This document shows positions 8,194 through 16,589 of a stretch of DNA of 64,000 nucleotides, one piece after another. The notes beneath the pieces are model-generated. The model had not been told where the DNA came from. It ran no database searches and saw only the letters and a program-made list of their open reading frames with translations. The stretch is from Candidatus Merdivicinus excrementipullorum (GTDB taxonomy: Bacteria > Bacillota > Clostridia > Oscillospirales > Ruminococcaceae). Both the position numbers and the translations under genes were made by a program. The stretch covers positions 28,766-92,765 of the forward strand of contig DVJP01000015.1 in assembly GCA_018716725.1 (NCBI GenBank). The letters are read 5' to 3'. Every line of letters starts with the position of its first letter. The stretch's first letter is position 1.

Positions 8194-9741
8194 TCAGCCG
8201 TCAATCAAGGGGATCAGGAGCATGGTCCGGGCCGGAAGACGCTCCTCCTCCAGGCTGTTTTCCTCCATTACCGCCGCCATGGAGGTGGAGTAGGATTTGG
8301 CAATGTCCCAAACGTCGTCCCCTTCCTCCGCGTAGCAGATCCGCAGGGCGCAGAGGGGGTCTTTCTCCCGGGGGGAATCCTCGTTTACAGCGGCGTCGGT
8401 AATGGCGGTAAACCGGCATTTTTCATAAACCGGGCCGCTGACCCGCAGCTCCGCCCGGATTTCCAGGCTGGTTTCCGAAAGGATGGCGTACCCGCAGGAC
8501 AGCACCTCCACACAGGGGAAGAAGGAGATTTCCTCAGCGGAAAGGCCGGTCAGCAGCTTCAGCTCCGTGGGGATGGTTTTATCCAGGATAAAGGGGACCC
8601 CGTCTGCGCCGATACAGAGGACGGATACCTCCAGATTTCCGTTTAAGGAAAGGGTCCCTTCGCTGTACTGGACGGACGCTTCACCAAAGGAGGCCCAGGC
8701 GTCGCAGACAGAGGAAACGGCGGACCCGGAATCAATGGTGTTCCTAGTCATGACGGTCAGGTCCGCGTCCTGGATGAGCCGGTCGGCCGCGGCCGGACGG
8801 GTGGAAACATTGGCTTCATATTGGGTGGAATAGGCGTCGTCCGCCAGGATGACGTCCTGGTTCTGGTCGGCTGTGCAGAAGCAGGAAACGGTAAATTCGC
8901 AGTTCAAAATCCGGTTGCTGCCGTCCTCGTCCGGCCTTGGCTCAATGCTGACGCCGGAAACCAAAAACCGCACGGCGCAGAGGTCATCCTCGGTGACGCC
9001 GGGAACGTCGGCAATCTGGCTGATGGGGATGGAAAATTCCATGGTTTCCGGTTTGGCGCTGTCCTCCTCCGGCTGGTAGAGGATATGCAGGGAAAGGTCC
9101 GCCTTGCAGATGACCTTGTTGGCAATAAGCTTAATGTCCGAAGGGACCGCAGTGCAGGAGTACCCCAACAGGGAGCCGAAGGGAGGCTTGGCAGCGCCCA
9201 GCTCCAGATCCTCATTGACCACAAAGGCCTTGGAGCCGGTTTTCCGGGGGCCGCACATGGAAATCCGCAGGGGATGGAACTGCATGCCGCCGCCGCTGCC
9301 TCCGGTGATTACCGGCTGGGCTTTTTGGCAGCAGACCCGCACCTTGCAGCTGACTCCGCCCCGGATGTCCAGCCGCCGCTGGTTCACCGCCCGGCCGGAT
9401 ACGAAATAACACCGGGGGACGGCGGAGATAATGGGGTTCTGGCATTCCCCGGGCAGCTCAACGGTCTTGGAAAAGGGGACGTTCTGGGCGACGCAGCAGA
9501 CCCTTCCGGTGTCCTCGGCCAGGTAAATGGCCCGGACAACGGCGACCCCATCCAGGACCACCTGGCTCCCTGCGGCTTTCTGGGATTGGATGACGGGGGT
9601 GATGGAGGTTTTTAAGAGCTTAAAAATATTGGGGCAGTAGTCCGGGAGGAAATAGTCCAGCTCGACCGACTGCTCCACCGATGTGTCCAGGACAATTTCG
9701 CTCAGGTAGACGGTATCCTGGCTTAAGGTGGGCTGGGACAT
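8194..9741 (-). CDS. sipL: SipL-like SpoIVA-interaction protein (SPOCS repeats plus LysM)
   Basis: A 515-residue protein with repeated SPOCS/DUF3794 domains (for example around residues 20-110, 170-260 and 320-420). A C-terminal LysM-like domain (about 465-512) carries YAEEGDDVWDIAKSYSTS and ends LLIPLIDG. In Clostridioides difficile, SipL binds SpoIVA through its LysM domain and is needed for coat localisation around the forespore. Here the gene sits directly upstream of spoIVA in the same transcription unit, which supports the assignment beyond domain similarity. The start ATG at 9741 has an AAAGGAT site. A sigma-E-like promoter lies upstream. Confidence 0.88.
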   Translation of the reverse strand: MSQPTLSQDTVYLSEIVLDTSVEQSVELDYFLPDYCPNIFKLLKTSITPVIQSQKAAGSQVVLDGVAVVRAIYLAEDTGRVCCVAQNVPFSKTVELPGECQNPIISAVPRCYFVSGRAVNQRRLDIRGGVSCKVRVCCQKAQPVITGGSGGGMQFHPLRISMCGPRKTGSKAFVVNEDLELGAAKPPFGSLLGYSCTAVPSDIKLIANKVICKADLSLHILYQPEEDSAKPETMEFSIPISQIADVPGVTEDDLCAVRFLVSGVSIEPRPDEDGSNRILNCEFTVSCFCTADQNQDVILADDAYSTQYEANVSTRPAAADRLIQDADLTVMTRNTIDSGSAVSSVCDAWASFGEASVQYSEGTLSLNGNLEVSVLCIGADGVPFILDKTIPTELKLLTGLSAEEISFFPCVEVLSCGYAILSETSLEIRAELRVSGPVYEKCRFTAITDAAVNEDSPREKDPLCALRICYAEEGDDVWDIAKSYSTSMAAVMEENSLEEERLPARTMLLIPLIDG

Positions 9742-9774
9742 GGTATCATCCTTTCTTTTTGTGCTTTTACCCTA

Positions 9775-9803
9775 TGCCTATGCGCCTGCGGGACAAAATA
9801 TGC
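9775..9803 (-). promoter_or_regulatory. Candidate sigma-E promoter for sipL-spoIVA
   Basis: On the minus strand: GCATATT (full match to the sigma-E -35 consensus KMATATT), a 13-base spacer, then CATAGGCA (matches CATA of CATACAnT). The position, about 35 bases before the sipL start, fits mother-cell expression. The -10 match is only partial. Confidence 0.5.
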
Positions 9804-9875
9804 GGGGATAAACCCGCGGCTTTTGGGAAGAATATTCCTGCGGGATTTCCGCCGTATGTGAAAGGAGTGGATTGA

Positions 9876-10028
9876 ATGAACGGGTTTATGGATTCCATGC
9901 CCAAGGATTCCTATTTCCAGAGCCTTCCGGATTGGCTCAAAGAGAATATTATCCAGTCCGGCGCTCAGTTTGAGAACCGACAGGAGCTTCAGAGCTTCGT
10001 GGCCCAGTACCTGACGGAAGGGCGCTGA
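9876..10028 (+). CDS. Uncharacterised 50-residue protein divergent from sipL
   Basis: An ATG at 9876 follows AAAGGAGTGG. The 50-residue product starts MNGFMDSMPKDSYFQSLPDW and continues with a charged helical stretch ending QYLTEGR. It has no membrane segment and no cysteine. It is followed 35 bases later by a good terminator, so it looks like a complete single-gene unit. I do not recognise a function. Position back-to-back with sipL makes a sporulation link possible but this is not shown. Confidence 0.6.
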   Translation: MNGFMDSMPKDSYFQSLPDWLKENIIQSGAQFENRQELQSFVAQYLTEGR

Positions 10029-10063
10029 ATACTGGGGAACTGTACAGATTTTCTGAAAAAAGA

Positions 10064-10097
10064 GCCGGGTGTTTCTGTGAAGCACCGGCCCTTTTTT
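10064..10097 (+). terminator. Rho-independent terminator after the 50-residue protein gene
   Basis: Stem GCCGGGTG/CACCGGC with a loop of about 11 bases, followed by CCCTTTTTTG. Confidence 0.75.
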
Positions 10098-10099
10098 GT

Positions 10100-10128
10100 T
10101 TGACTTACCCTTTAAAATATGGTAAAAT
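10100..10128 (+). promoter_or_regulatory. Sigma-A promoter of the sulfite reductase-family gene
   Basis: TTGACT, 17 bases, TAAAAT. It begins right after the preceding terminator and lies about 70 bases before the ATG at 10200. Confidence 0.75.
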
Positions 10129-10199
10129 GTCAATAAAAGAGGAAAAGGTTTTTGGACAATGTGATTTGCGCCGCATTTCGCAGAAAGAGAGGGACCAGC

Positions 10200-11114
10200 A
10201 TGAATTACACTCCCGAACAGATCAAGGCTGTGAAAGCCCAGGGGTTCTTATTCAACAACGACAAGGAGCATTTTAACGGCCGGGTTATCACGGAAAACGG
10301 CGTACTGAATGCCGCGCAGCTGTCCGCCATTGCGGAAGCGGCGAAAAAATTCGGCAACGGGGAGGTTTCCTTTACCACCCGCATGACGGTGGAGGTCCAC
10401 GGCCTGCATTACGAGGATATCGAAGCCTTCCAGGCGGAGCTGGCCAAAGCGGGGCTGGTAACCGGCGGCACCGGCGCAAAGGTCCGTCCTGTCGTGGCCT
10501 GCAAGGGCACCATGTGCGTTTTCGGTCTCATTGACACTCAGGGGCTGGCCAAGGAGATCCACAAGCGTTTTTATGAGGGCTACCGTTCCGTTTCCCTGCC
10601 TCATAAATTCAAAATTGCCGTGGGCGGCTGCCCCAATAACTGCGCCAAGCCTGATTTGAACGACATCGGCATTATCGGCCAGCGGATCCCCCATATTAAC
10701 AAAGAGACCTGCCGGGGCTGCAAAAAGTGCGCCTGCGAGGCGGAATGTCCCATTGGGGCCTGCCATGTGGTGGACGGCAAACTGGTCATTGACGAGGAAA
10801 AATGCAACCACTGCGGCCGCTGCATCACCAAATGTTATTTCGGGGCCAACGAAGGCAGCCAGTCCTTCTACAAAATCTACATCGGCGGACGGTGGGGCAA
10901 GCAGGTCCGGCAGGGTCAGGCTTTGAAGCACCTGTGCGCTACAAAAGAAGAGGCCATGGATATGGTGGAGAAAGCCATCCTCCTCTTTAAGTCCCAAGGC
11001 AAAAAAGGCGAGCGTTTTTCCAGCCTGGTGGAGCGCCTGGGCATGGACAAGGTAGAGGAAATCCTTCTCTCCGACGACCTGCTCCAGCGCAAGGAAGAAA
11101 TTCTGGCGGAATAA
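10200..11114 (+). CDS. Sulfite/nitrite reductase-family iron-sulfur protein (AsrC-like)
   Basis: A 304-residue protein. The N-terminal ferredoxin-like half-domain (residues 1-80) and siroheme/4Fe-4S domain (about 85-175) carry ACKGTMC and GGCPNNC. A two-cluster ferredoxin insert follows (CRGCKKCACEAECP and CNHCGRCITKC, about 165-215). The order matches anaerobic sulfite reductase subunit C, which reduces sulfite to sulfide. The first cysteine pair here is spaced CX4C rather than the CX5C of classical siroheme enzymes. The AsrA and AsrB partners are not adjacent, so sulfite as substrate is inference. ATG 10200 is chosen for its GAGAGGG site. Confidence 0.75.
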   Translation: MNYTPEQIKAVKAQGFLFNNDKEHFNGRVITENGVLNAAQLSAIAEAAKKFGNGEVSFTTRMTVEVHGLHYEDIEAFQAELAKAGLVTGGTGAKVRPVVACKGTMCVFGLIDTQGLAKEIHKRFYEGYRSVSLPHKFKIAVGGCPNNCAKPDLNDIGIIGQRIPHINKETCRGCKKCACEAECPIGACHVVDGKLVIDEEKCNHCGRCITKCYFGANEGSQSFYKIYIGGRWGKQVRQGQALKHLCATKEEAMDMVEKAILLFKSQGKKGERFSSLVERLGMDKVEEILLSDDLLQRKEEILAE

Positions 11115-11131
11115 TTGGAATAAACAGAAAA

Positions 11132-11168
11132 AACAGGGCGCTGTCCGAAAAAGACGGCGCTCTGTTTT
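11132..11168 (+). terminator. Terminator after the AsrC-like gene
   Basis: Stem AACAGGGCGCTGTC/GACGGCGCTCTGTT with the loop CGAAAAA, followed by TTTTAG. Confidence 0.75.
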
Positions 11169-11172
11169 TAGT

Positions 11173-11499
11173 TTTTAAACCGGTTACCAGGCCTGTGCGG
11201 CGGGGCAGAGGGATAGAAAAGGTTCAGGTTTTACGCAGCACCCATTCTTTTTTCGCGCGAAAAAAGAATGGGGAGAAAAACGCGCCGGGGCAAGCCCCTG
11301 GACCCCCGCCGCGGCCGTATACCACCAGATGCGTATTGGCTGTACGGGAATTAGGAAAGCCTGCGTGGCGGGATTGGAACGCCGCAAGAAACGTTTTGTA
11401 AAAAACGATAGAATATAAAACCAAGCCAGGACGGCGCAGCCTGTCGCGCCGTTCCGGCGATTGATTTGATGCTGTGCGGCCGCGTCGAATTAACAGCGG
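11173..11499. repeat. Tandem noncoding repeat, copy 1 (327 bp, period 342)
   Basis: Almost identical to 11515-11841. It contains a perfect 32-base palindrome at 11241-11272 (half CCCATTCTTTTTTCGC), a GCGCCGGGGCAAGCCCCTGG stretch, and then a copy of the dispersed hairpin repeat (GGCGCAGCCTGTCGCGCC, ending GCCGCGTCGAATTAACAGCG). No convincing gene: open frames on both strands are short and have no ribosome site. Confidence 0.9.
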
Positions 11500-11514
11500 G
11501 CTCTGGTTTTCGTT

Positions 11515-11841
11515 TTTTAAACCGGTTACCAGGCCTGTGCGGCGGGGCAGAGGGGTAGAAAAGGTTCAGGTTTTACGCAGCACCCATTCTTTTTTCGCGC
11601 GAAAAAAGAATGGGGAGAAAAACGCGCCGGGGCAAGCCCCTGGACCCCCGCCGCGGCCGCATACCACCAGATGCGTATTGGCTGTACGGGAATTAGGAAA
11701 GCCTGCGTGGCGGGATTGGAACGCCGCAAGAAACGTTTTGTAAAAAACGATAGAAGATAAAACCAAGCCGGAACGGCGCAGCCTGTCGCGCCGTTCCGGC
11801 GGTTGATTTGATGCTGTGCGGCCGCGTCGAATTAACAGCGG
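11515..11841. repeat. Tandem noncoding repeat, copy 2 (327 bp, period 342)
   Basis: Direct repeat of 11173-11499 with only a few base differences. The 32-base palindrome recurs at 11583-11614. A unique 15-base linker (11500-11514) separates the copies. Confidence 0.9.
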
Positions 11842-12061
11842 CCTACAAGCAATAGAAATAGAATCCTCCCCATACGGCGAATTCATTGAGCCGTCCAGCG
11901 GTTGGATAGGAATTGAAACGCCGCGTCGACTTACCAGCGGCGGTTCGCCAGAGTTATGGCAAAAGCGGGACACTCTCTGCCAGGGGCGCAACTTGTTTGC
12001 GCCAGCCAAAGTCCAACGCGGAATACCCCGCCCGCGTCGACTTACCAGCGGCGGTTCGCCG
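11842..12061. repeat. Third, diverged hairpin repeat next to the SDR stop codon
   Basis: Another copy of the dispersed repeat: the stem is now ACGGCGAATTCATTGAGCCGT, followed by CCAGCGGTTGGATAGG and CGCGTCGACTTACCAGCGG. About 75 bases with a GGCGCAA/TTGCGCC hairpin follow. The right edge CGCGTCGACTTACCAGCGG then recurs with GCGGCGGTTCGCCGC, directly touching the SDR stop codon. No gene seen. Confidence 0.75.
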
Positions 12062-12910
12062 CTAGACGCCGGAATAAGCGGAGAAACCGCCGTCAATGGG
12101 GATCACTACGCCGGTGACAAAGGACGCCGCTTCGTTGTTTAACAGGAACATCACAGCCCCCGCCAGTTCCTCCGTTTTGCCGAACCGGCCCATGGGCGTG
12201 GCCGCCAGAATCTTCCCGGTGCGGGGAGTAGGCGTGCCGTCGCCGTTGAACAGCAGCTTCTCGTTCTGCTTGGTGACAAAGAATCCCGGGGCAATGGCGT
12301 TGACCCGGATATTTTCCTTGGAAAAATGCACCGCCAGCCACTGGGTGAAATTGGACACCGCCGCTTTTGCTCCCGAATATGCAGGGATTTTAGTCAGGGG
12401 CGTGTAGGCGTTCATGGAGGAAATGTTCAAAATGTTGCAGCCTTCCCGGCCCAGCATATCTTTGGCGAATACCTGGGTGGGGATCAAAGTGCCTAAGAAA
12501 TTCAGGTTGAAGACAAATTCCACCCCGTCGGAATCCAGGTCGAAAAAGCTCTTGGTTTCCGCGTCGATGTCCCCGGGGAAGTAATATTCCTTGTCCGTGG
12601 TGGCCCGGGGATTGTTGCCGCCGGCGCCGTTAATCAGGATGTCGCAGGGGCCGAAATCCCGGAGCACTTCCTGATGGACCGTCTCCATAACCTCTTTATT
12701 CAACACATCGGCTTTGTAAGCCTTGGCCGTATAGCCTTCGGCGGCAATTTCACCGGCCACAGCCTGAGCCGCTTCCAGGTTCAAGTCCAGGATGGCGGTT
12801 TTGGCCCCGCACTGGGCCAGCATTTTAGCGAACATGGAGCACAAAACGCCGCCGGCTCCCGTGACAACGGCGGTTTTCCCGCTTAAATCCAAAGAAAAGG
12901 GAAGTTTCAT
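12062..12910 (-). CDS. SDR-family oxidoreductase, probable fructuronate/mannonate reductase
   Basis: A 282-residue Rossmann-fold dehydrogenase with the cofactor loop TGAGGVLC (near residue 17), NGAGG (near 95), and the catalytic Ser-Tyr-Lys set in NISSMNAY and YSGAK (near 165-180). The C-terminus VIPIDGGF is typical. It follows uxuA by 17 bases in one operon. SDR enzymes in this position reduce D-fructuronate to D-mannonate, the step before UxuA in glucuronate breakdown. The substrate is inferred from context. Confidence 0.82.
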   Translation of the reverse strand: MKLPFSLDLSGKTAVVTGAGGVLCSMFAKMLAQCGAKTAILDLNLEAAQAVAGEIAAEGYTAKAYKADVLNKEVMETVHQEVLRDFGPCDILINGAGGNNPRATTDKEYYFPGDIDAETKSFFDLDSDGVEFVFNLNFLGTLIPTQVFAKDMLGREGCNILNISSMNAYTPLTKIPAYSGAKAAVSNFTQWLAVHFSKENIRVNAIAPGFFVTKQNEKLLFNGDGTPTPRTGKILAATPMGRFGKTEELAGAVMFLLNNEAASFVTGVVIPIDGGFSAYSGV

Positions 12911-12927
12911 TCCAATGCCTTCTTTCG

Positions 12928-13971
12928 TTATTCGGTTTTTTGTAAGGTTTCCCAGATGCCGTTTAAATAGGACGCGCCCAAAGCCCGGTCGAAAAGGCCG
13001 TAGCCGGGTTTTCCGGTTTCGCCCCAGATCATGCGGCCGTGGTCCGGCCGGATATAGCCGTCAAAGCCGTTTTTATAGAGCGCCCGCATGATTCCCACAA
13101 TGTCCAAAGAGCCGCAGGGGGAGAAATGGGCACTTTCCTCAAAGGAGCCGTCCTCCAAAATTTTCACGTTGCGGATGTGCATGAAATGGATGCGGCCCAT
13201 GGCGGAATACTTGTCCGTGAGCTTGACCATATCGTTAGTTTTGGCGCACCCCAAAGAACCGGTGCAGAGGGTCAGGCCGTTTGCGGGGCTGTCCACCAGC
13301 TTTAAGAACCGGTCGATGTTTTCCTCGCAGGTGATAATCCGGGGCAGGCCGAAAATAGGCCAGGGCGGGTCGTCCGGATGGATGGCCATATTGACGCCGC
13401 TTTGTTCCGCAACCGGAATGACCTCCGACAGGAAATACCGCAGGTTTTCCCACAAATCCTCCTCGGTGATTTGGGCGTAATCCTCAAAAACCGCTTTTAA
13501 GCTCTCCTTGGTGTAGCTGGCGTCCCAGCCGGGAAGGTTCAGTTCCCCGGTCAAGGGGTCCATTTTTTCCAGCTGGTCCTTGTAATACACCAGAGCGTTG
13601 GAGCCGTCGGGCAGGACTTTGTCCAGCTGGGTGCGGGTCCAGTCAAATACCGGCATAAAGTTATAGCAGACGCATTTGACCCCGGCCTCCCCCAGCCGGC
13701 GGATATTCTCCTTGTAATTTTCGATGTACCGGTCCCTTGCGGGTTTGCCAAGCTTGATGTCCTCGTGGACGGGGACGCTTTCAATGACTTCAAAGTGCAG
13801 CCCCGCGTCCTCGGTCTGCTTTTTCAGGGCCGCGATGCTTTCCCGGCTCCAAATCCCCCCGGGAGGGACGTCGTAAACGGCGGTGACAATGCTGTGCATA
13901 TTGGGAATCTGGCGGATGTACTCAATTTTCACCGGGTCATCGGGGCCATACCAGCGGAACGACAGTTTCAT
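12928..13971 (-). CDS. uxuA: Mannonate dehydratase
   Basis: A 347-residue TIM-barrel enzyme ([20 protein letters not shown] start; [18 protein letters not shown] near 225; CTGSLG; HMRNVK-like HIRN; RPDHGRM near 310) that dehydrates D-mannonate to 2-keto-3-deoxygluconate. The histidine/cysteine metal-ligand motifs are present. The start ATG at 13971 follows AAGGAGG. A longer open frame continues upstream through the divergent promoter region but has no support. It is first gene of the uxuA-SDR operon, back-to-back with an AraC-family regulator that probably controls it. Confidence 0.93.
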   Translation of the reverse strand: MKLSFRWYGPDDPVKIEYIRQIPNMHSIVTAVYDVPPGGIWSRESIAALKKQTEDAGLHFEVIESVPVHEDIKLGKPARDRYIENYKENIRRLGEAGVKCVCYNFMPVFDWTRTQLDKVLPDGSNALVYYKDQLEKMDPLTGELNLPGWDASYTKESLKAVFEDYAQITEEDLWENLRYFLSEVIPVAEQSGVNMAIHPDDPPWPIFGLPRIITCEENIDRFLKLVDSPANGLTLCTGSLGCAKTNDMVKLTDKYSAMGRIHFMHIRNVKILEDGSFEESAHFSPCGSLDIVGIMRALYKNGFDGYIRPDHGRMIWGETGKPGYGLFDRALGASYLNGIWETLQKTE

Positions 13972-14008
13972 GTTCCAAAGCCTCCTTGCTGTTCCTGTTA
14001 TTGATTTC

Positions 14009-14036
14009 ATTATAATCGAATAAATCACAAAGTAAA
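14009..14036 (-). promoter_or_regulatory. Sigma-A promoter of uxuA operon
   Basis: On the minus strand: TTTACT, 16 bases, TATAAT. It is back-to-back with the araC-type promoter; the two -35 boxes are about 13 bases apart, so a regulator bound between them could act on both. Confidence 0.65.
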
Positions 14037-14049
14037 ATGCCAATATTGC

Positions 14050-14078
14050 TTGACATATTGTGTTTCTTGCTATATTAT
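14050..14078 (+). promoter_or_regulatory. Sigma-A promoter of the AraC-family gene
   Basis: TTGACA, 17 bases, TATTAT. This near-consensus promoter shows that an open frame starting at the TTG of the -35 box is not the real gene start. Confidence 0.85.
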
Positions 14079-14100
14079 CAATGTAAAGGAGGGGAGGACT

Positions 14101-14988
14101 GTGCAAAGCTCTGTCCAGCCGTTCAGCCCCCGGCAGCAGATGCTGGCGGCTGATTATGAAATTTACCGGTACCGGGATTCCCATATAAGCCAGGTGGAAC
14201 TGCACCACCACGATTTTTACGAGGTTTATTTCTTTATTTCCGGCAGCGTCCAGTACACCATCGAGAGCCGGCAGTACCAGCTGAAGCCGGGGGACATCCT
14301 GCTCATCTCGCCTTTGGAGCTGCACCAGCCCCTGGTGCGGGCGGATAAGGAGCCTTATGAGCGGGTGGTGCTGTGGGTGAGCCGCAGCTGCCTGGAAGCC
14401 CTGTCCGGCCAAGGGTGCAGCCTGTCCGGCTGCTTTGACATCCATTCGCCGCAGCACACCAATTTACTGCGGCTGGACGCCGTTTCAGTGCGGCGGCTTC
14501 AGGACATGGCGGACTCCATGATGGAGGAGCGGGAACGGAAGTATTTCGGGTGGGAGTTAAACGCCAAGGCCCTGCTGACCAGGATCCTTGTGGAGCTGAA
14601 CCGCCGGATTGGAGACGCGCCCTCCGGGTTTGAGATCCCGGACGAGTCCAGCGGCATTATCGCCGGCGTGCTCCGGTATATCAACGAAAATTTCGGCGAG
14701 GAAATTTCGTTAGATTCCCTGTCGGAACGGTTTTTTATCAGCAAATACCACCTTTCCCGGGAATTCAAACGGCTGGTGGGCACCTCCGTCTACCGGTATG
14801 TGATCCAGAAGCGGCTCATTATGGCCAAGCAGAAGATGCTGGCCGGGTGCAGCCCCACCGACGTTTACTGCAACTGCGGGTTTGGGGACTACGCCAATTT
14901 CTACCGGGCTTTCCGGGCGGAATACGGGATTTCCCCCAAGGAGTTCTGCGGCGGCGCCGCAAAAGGGACGGACCGGCGGCAAAACTAA
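14101..14988 (+). CDS. AraC-family transcriptional regulator, probable uxu regulator
   Basis: A 295-residue protein starting at GTG 14101 behind AAAGGAGGGGAGG. The N-terminal cupin sensor domain (about residues 20-120; [29 protein letters not shown]) should bind a sugar-like effector. The C-terminal double helix-turn-helix (about 185-285) has [19 protein letters not shown] and [20 protein letters not shown]. Divergent to uxuA with closely spaced promoters, it is the likely regulator of hexuronate use. Confidence 0.88.
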   Translation: MQSSVQPFSPRQQMLAADYEIYRYRDSHISQVELHHHDFYEVYFFISGSVQYTIESRQYQLKPGDILLISPLELHQPLVRADKEPYERVVLWVSRSCLEALSGQGCSLSGCFDIHSPQHTNLLRLDAVSVRRLQDMADSMMEERERKYFGWELNAKALLTRILVELNRRIGDAPSGFEIPDESSGIIAGVLRYINENFGEEISLDSLSERFFISKYHLSREFKRLVGTSVYRYVIQKRLIMAKQKMLAGCSPTDVYCNCGFGDYANFYRAFRAEYGISPKEFCGGAAKGTDRRQN

Positions 14989-15011
14989 GAAAAACTTAAG
15001 CAGCCCTGGCA

Positions 15012-15040
15012 TTGCTTTTTCTGCGGCGGTGTGCTATACT
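15012..15040 (+). promoter_or_regulatory. Sigma-A promoter of the LCP gene
   Basis: TTGCTT, 17 bases, TATACT, about 45 bases before the start codon. Confidence 0.7.
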
Positions 15041-15085
15041 TAGGGGGACATGCCGCTTGGAGGCGGCTCAAAGGAGGTCCGGACC

Positions 15086-16120
15086 ATGGCCCATAGACGG
15101 CGGCGCCGTTTGAAAACAAAGAAACTGATTCTTACCATATTCCTTTTGCTGCTTTTTGTGGTAATGGGATATTGCGCGTACTATATTTTTACCATTGTGA
15201 AGGGGCTGGACGACAGCCGCAACGCCAGCTTTACCACGGATTTATCGGAGCTGGGGATTGTATCCGACGATATGCTGAAAGACGACGCCTCGGACGCCAG
15301 CATTACCAATATCGCCCTGTTCGGCGTGGACCAGCGGGAGGACGAGGCCTGCCGTTCCGACGTGATTATGGTGGCCAGCGTGGACAAGCGCCACGACAAA
15401 ATCAAACTCACTTCTGTGATGCGGGACAGCTATGTTCCCATTGACGGCTACGGGAACAATAAAATCAACGCCGCCTATTTTTACGGCGGCCCTGAACTGG
15501 CGGTCAAAACCTTAAACCAGGTGTTCGACTTGAAAATCACCGATTATGTGACGGTGAATTTCAGTGAAATGGCGGAAATTGTGGACGCTGTGGGGGGCGT
15601 GCAGATCGACGTTTCCGAGGAGGAACGCAAAGACGCCAACCACAACATGATCGAACAGTCGGCCCAGTCCGGCAAGCCGGTGGATACCATAGAGCAGCCC
15701 GGCTTCCAGACTTTAAGCGGGATGCAGGCGGTGGCCTACGCCCGGATCCGCCATGTGGGCAACGCCGATTACGACCGCACTGCCCGCCAGCGGGAAGTTA
15801 TGGAGCAGATTTTTATCAAAGGGAAAAATATGAACCCCATAGAATATCCGGGGCTGATTAAGCGGATGCTGCCTTTGGTGGAAACCTCCCTGGATTTGAC
15901 GGAAATCTTAGATATGGCCGGGATTATGCTGCGGGACGTATCCTTTGTAGATTTCCGGCTCCCCTGCAACGAGGATTTGATAAACGGCGGCAGCCTGGTT
16001 TTGGACGGCGTGGATTACCTCTACTACGACCTGGATTCTTCCAAAGACAAGCTCCACAATTTTATCTACCAGGACATCCTGCCGGGGCAGAGCAGCGCCG
16101 GCCAGGCCCAGGGGGAATGA
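15086..16120 (+). CDS. LytR-CpsA-Psr (LCP) family cell-wall glycopolymer ligase
   Basis: A 344-residue protein with a basic cytoplasmic start (HRRRRRLKTKK), one membrane segment (about residues 15-36), and an external LCP domain. Conserved elements are FGVDQRE, CRSDVIMVASVD, SVMRDSYVPI, KINAAYFYGG and RIRHVGNADYDRTARQR, which supply the aspartate and arginine residues that bind the polyprenyl pyrophosphate donor. LCP enzymes attach teichoic acids or other glycopolymers to peptidoglycan. ATG 15086 is chosen for AAAGGAGGTCC just upstream. Confidence 0.9.
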   Translation: MAHRRRRRLKTKKLILTIFLLLLFVVMGYCAYYIFTIVKGLDDSRNASFTTDLSELGIVSDDMLKDDASDASITNIALFGVDQREDEACRSDVIMVASVDKRHDKIKLTSVMRDSYVPIDGYGNNKINAAYFYGGPELAVKTLNQVFDLKITDYVTVNFSEMAEIVDAVGGVQIDVSEEERKDANHNMIEQSAQSGKPVDTIEQPGFQTLSGMQAVAYARIRHVGNADYDRTARQREVMEQIFIKGKNMNPIEYPGLIKRMLPLVETSLDLTEILDMAGIMLRDVSFVDFRLPCNEDLINGGSLVLDGVDYLYYDLDSSKDKLHNFIYQDILPGQSSAGQAQGE

Positions 16121-16154
16121 GCTGCCGGGCGTAAAATCTTATAACAAAGAGAAA

Positions 16155-16175
16155 GGGCAAGCGGTAAGCCTGCCC
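16155..16175 (+). terminator. Terminator-like hairpin after LCP gene, first of two identical copies
   Basis: Hairpin GGGCAAGC/GCCTGCCC. The same 26-base context recurs at 16522-16546, so the hairpin flanks the multi-hairpin element on both sides. This copy is followed by TTCTAG, a poor T-tract. Confidence 0.55.
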
Positions 16176-16204
16176 TTCTAGCCTGGACATCATTTTGCAT
16201 TTTT

Positions 16205-16518
16205 CATAAAGGCGTATGCTTTGCTGACGCAAATGCACCGTGGAAAAATTTTAGAAAATTTTAGCCCCGGATTTTGTTTACAAAATCCGGGCACGCGTCA
16301 TCAAGCTAGCTTGATGACTGCATCCGCGGGCGGCTTGCGAGCCGCCTTTTTATTTAAGAGTTCGCGGCCCGGCCGCGAAAAGTTAGATTTCGCTCGTTGC
16401 GACGAGCGAGGAGGGACTCTGTCCCCTCCACCCCTGCGATTTTTTGAAAAAAATCGAGTAAAACTTTTATTTTATCTCTTAATGTAGTTTTACTCTCAAC
16501 AGATGTTTTTCGACACTC
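16205..16518 (+). repeat. 314-bp multi-hairpin element, copy A
   Basis: Seven consecutive hairpins: CCCGGATTTTG/CAAAATCCGGG (16266-16291), a perfect 22-base palindrome (16297-16318), GGCGGCT/AGCCGCC with loop TGCG (16329-16346), TTCGCGGCC/GGCCGCGAA (16361-16379), TCGCTCGT/ACGAGCGA with loop TGCG (16390-16409), GGAGGGAC/GTCCCCTCC (16410-16429) and CGATTTTTT/AAAAAATCG (16437-16456). A copy of the same length lies inverted at 18922-19235. An open frame of about 88 codons crosses the element but has no ribosome site. Confidence 0.85.
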
Positions 16519-16523
16519 AAAAA

Positions 16524-16552
16524 GGGCAAGCGGTAAGCCTGCCCTTTTTGAT
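16524..16552 (+). terminator. Terminator, second copy of the GGGCAAGC hairpin
   Basis: The same hairpin as at 16155-16175, here followed by TTTTTGATTTTT, a good T-tract. It bounds copy A of the multi-hairpin element on the right. Confidence 0.65.
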
Positions 16553-16589
16553 TTTTCGTAAACTGTGTGTTTTTTCATGATTATGGCGG

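Noticed and set aside
13972..14457. N-terminal extension of uxuA by 162 codons
   Set aside because: It crosses the divergent promoters and part of the AraC gene. UxuA proteins begin at the MKLSFRWYG position, which has a good ribosome site.
16221..16487. 88-codon open frame within the multi-hairpin element as a gene
   Set aside because: No ribosome site, TTG start, and most of its DNA is palindromic. The same frame in copy B is open, so a coding role is not excluded, but the hairpin structure explains the sequence better.
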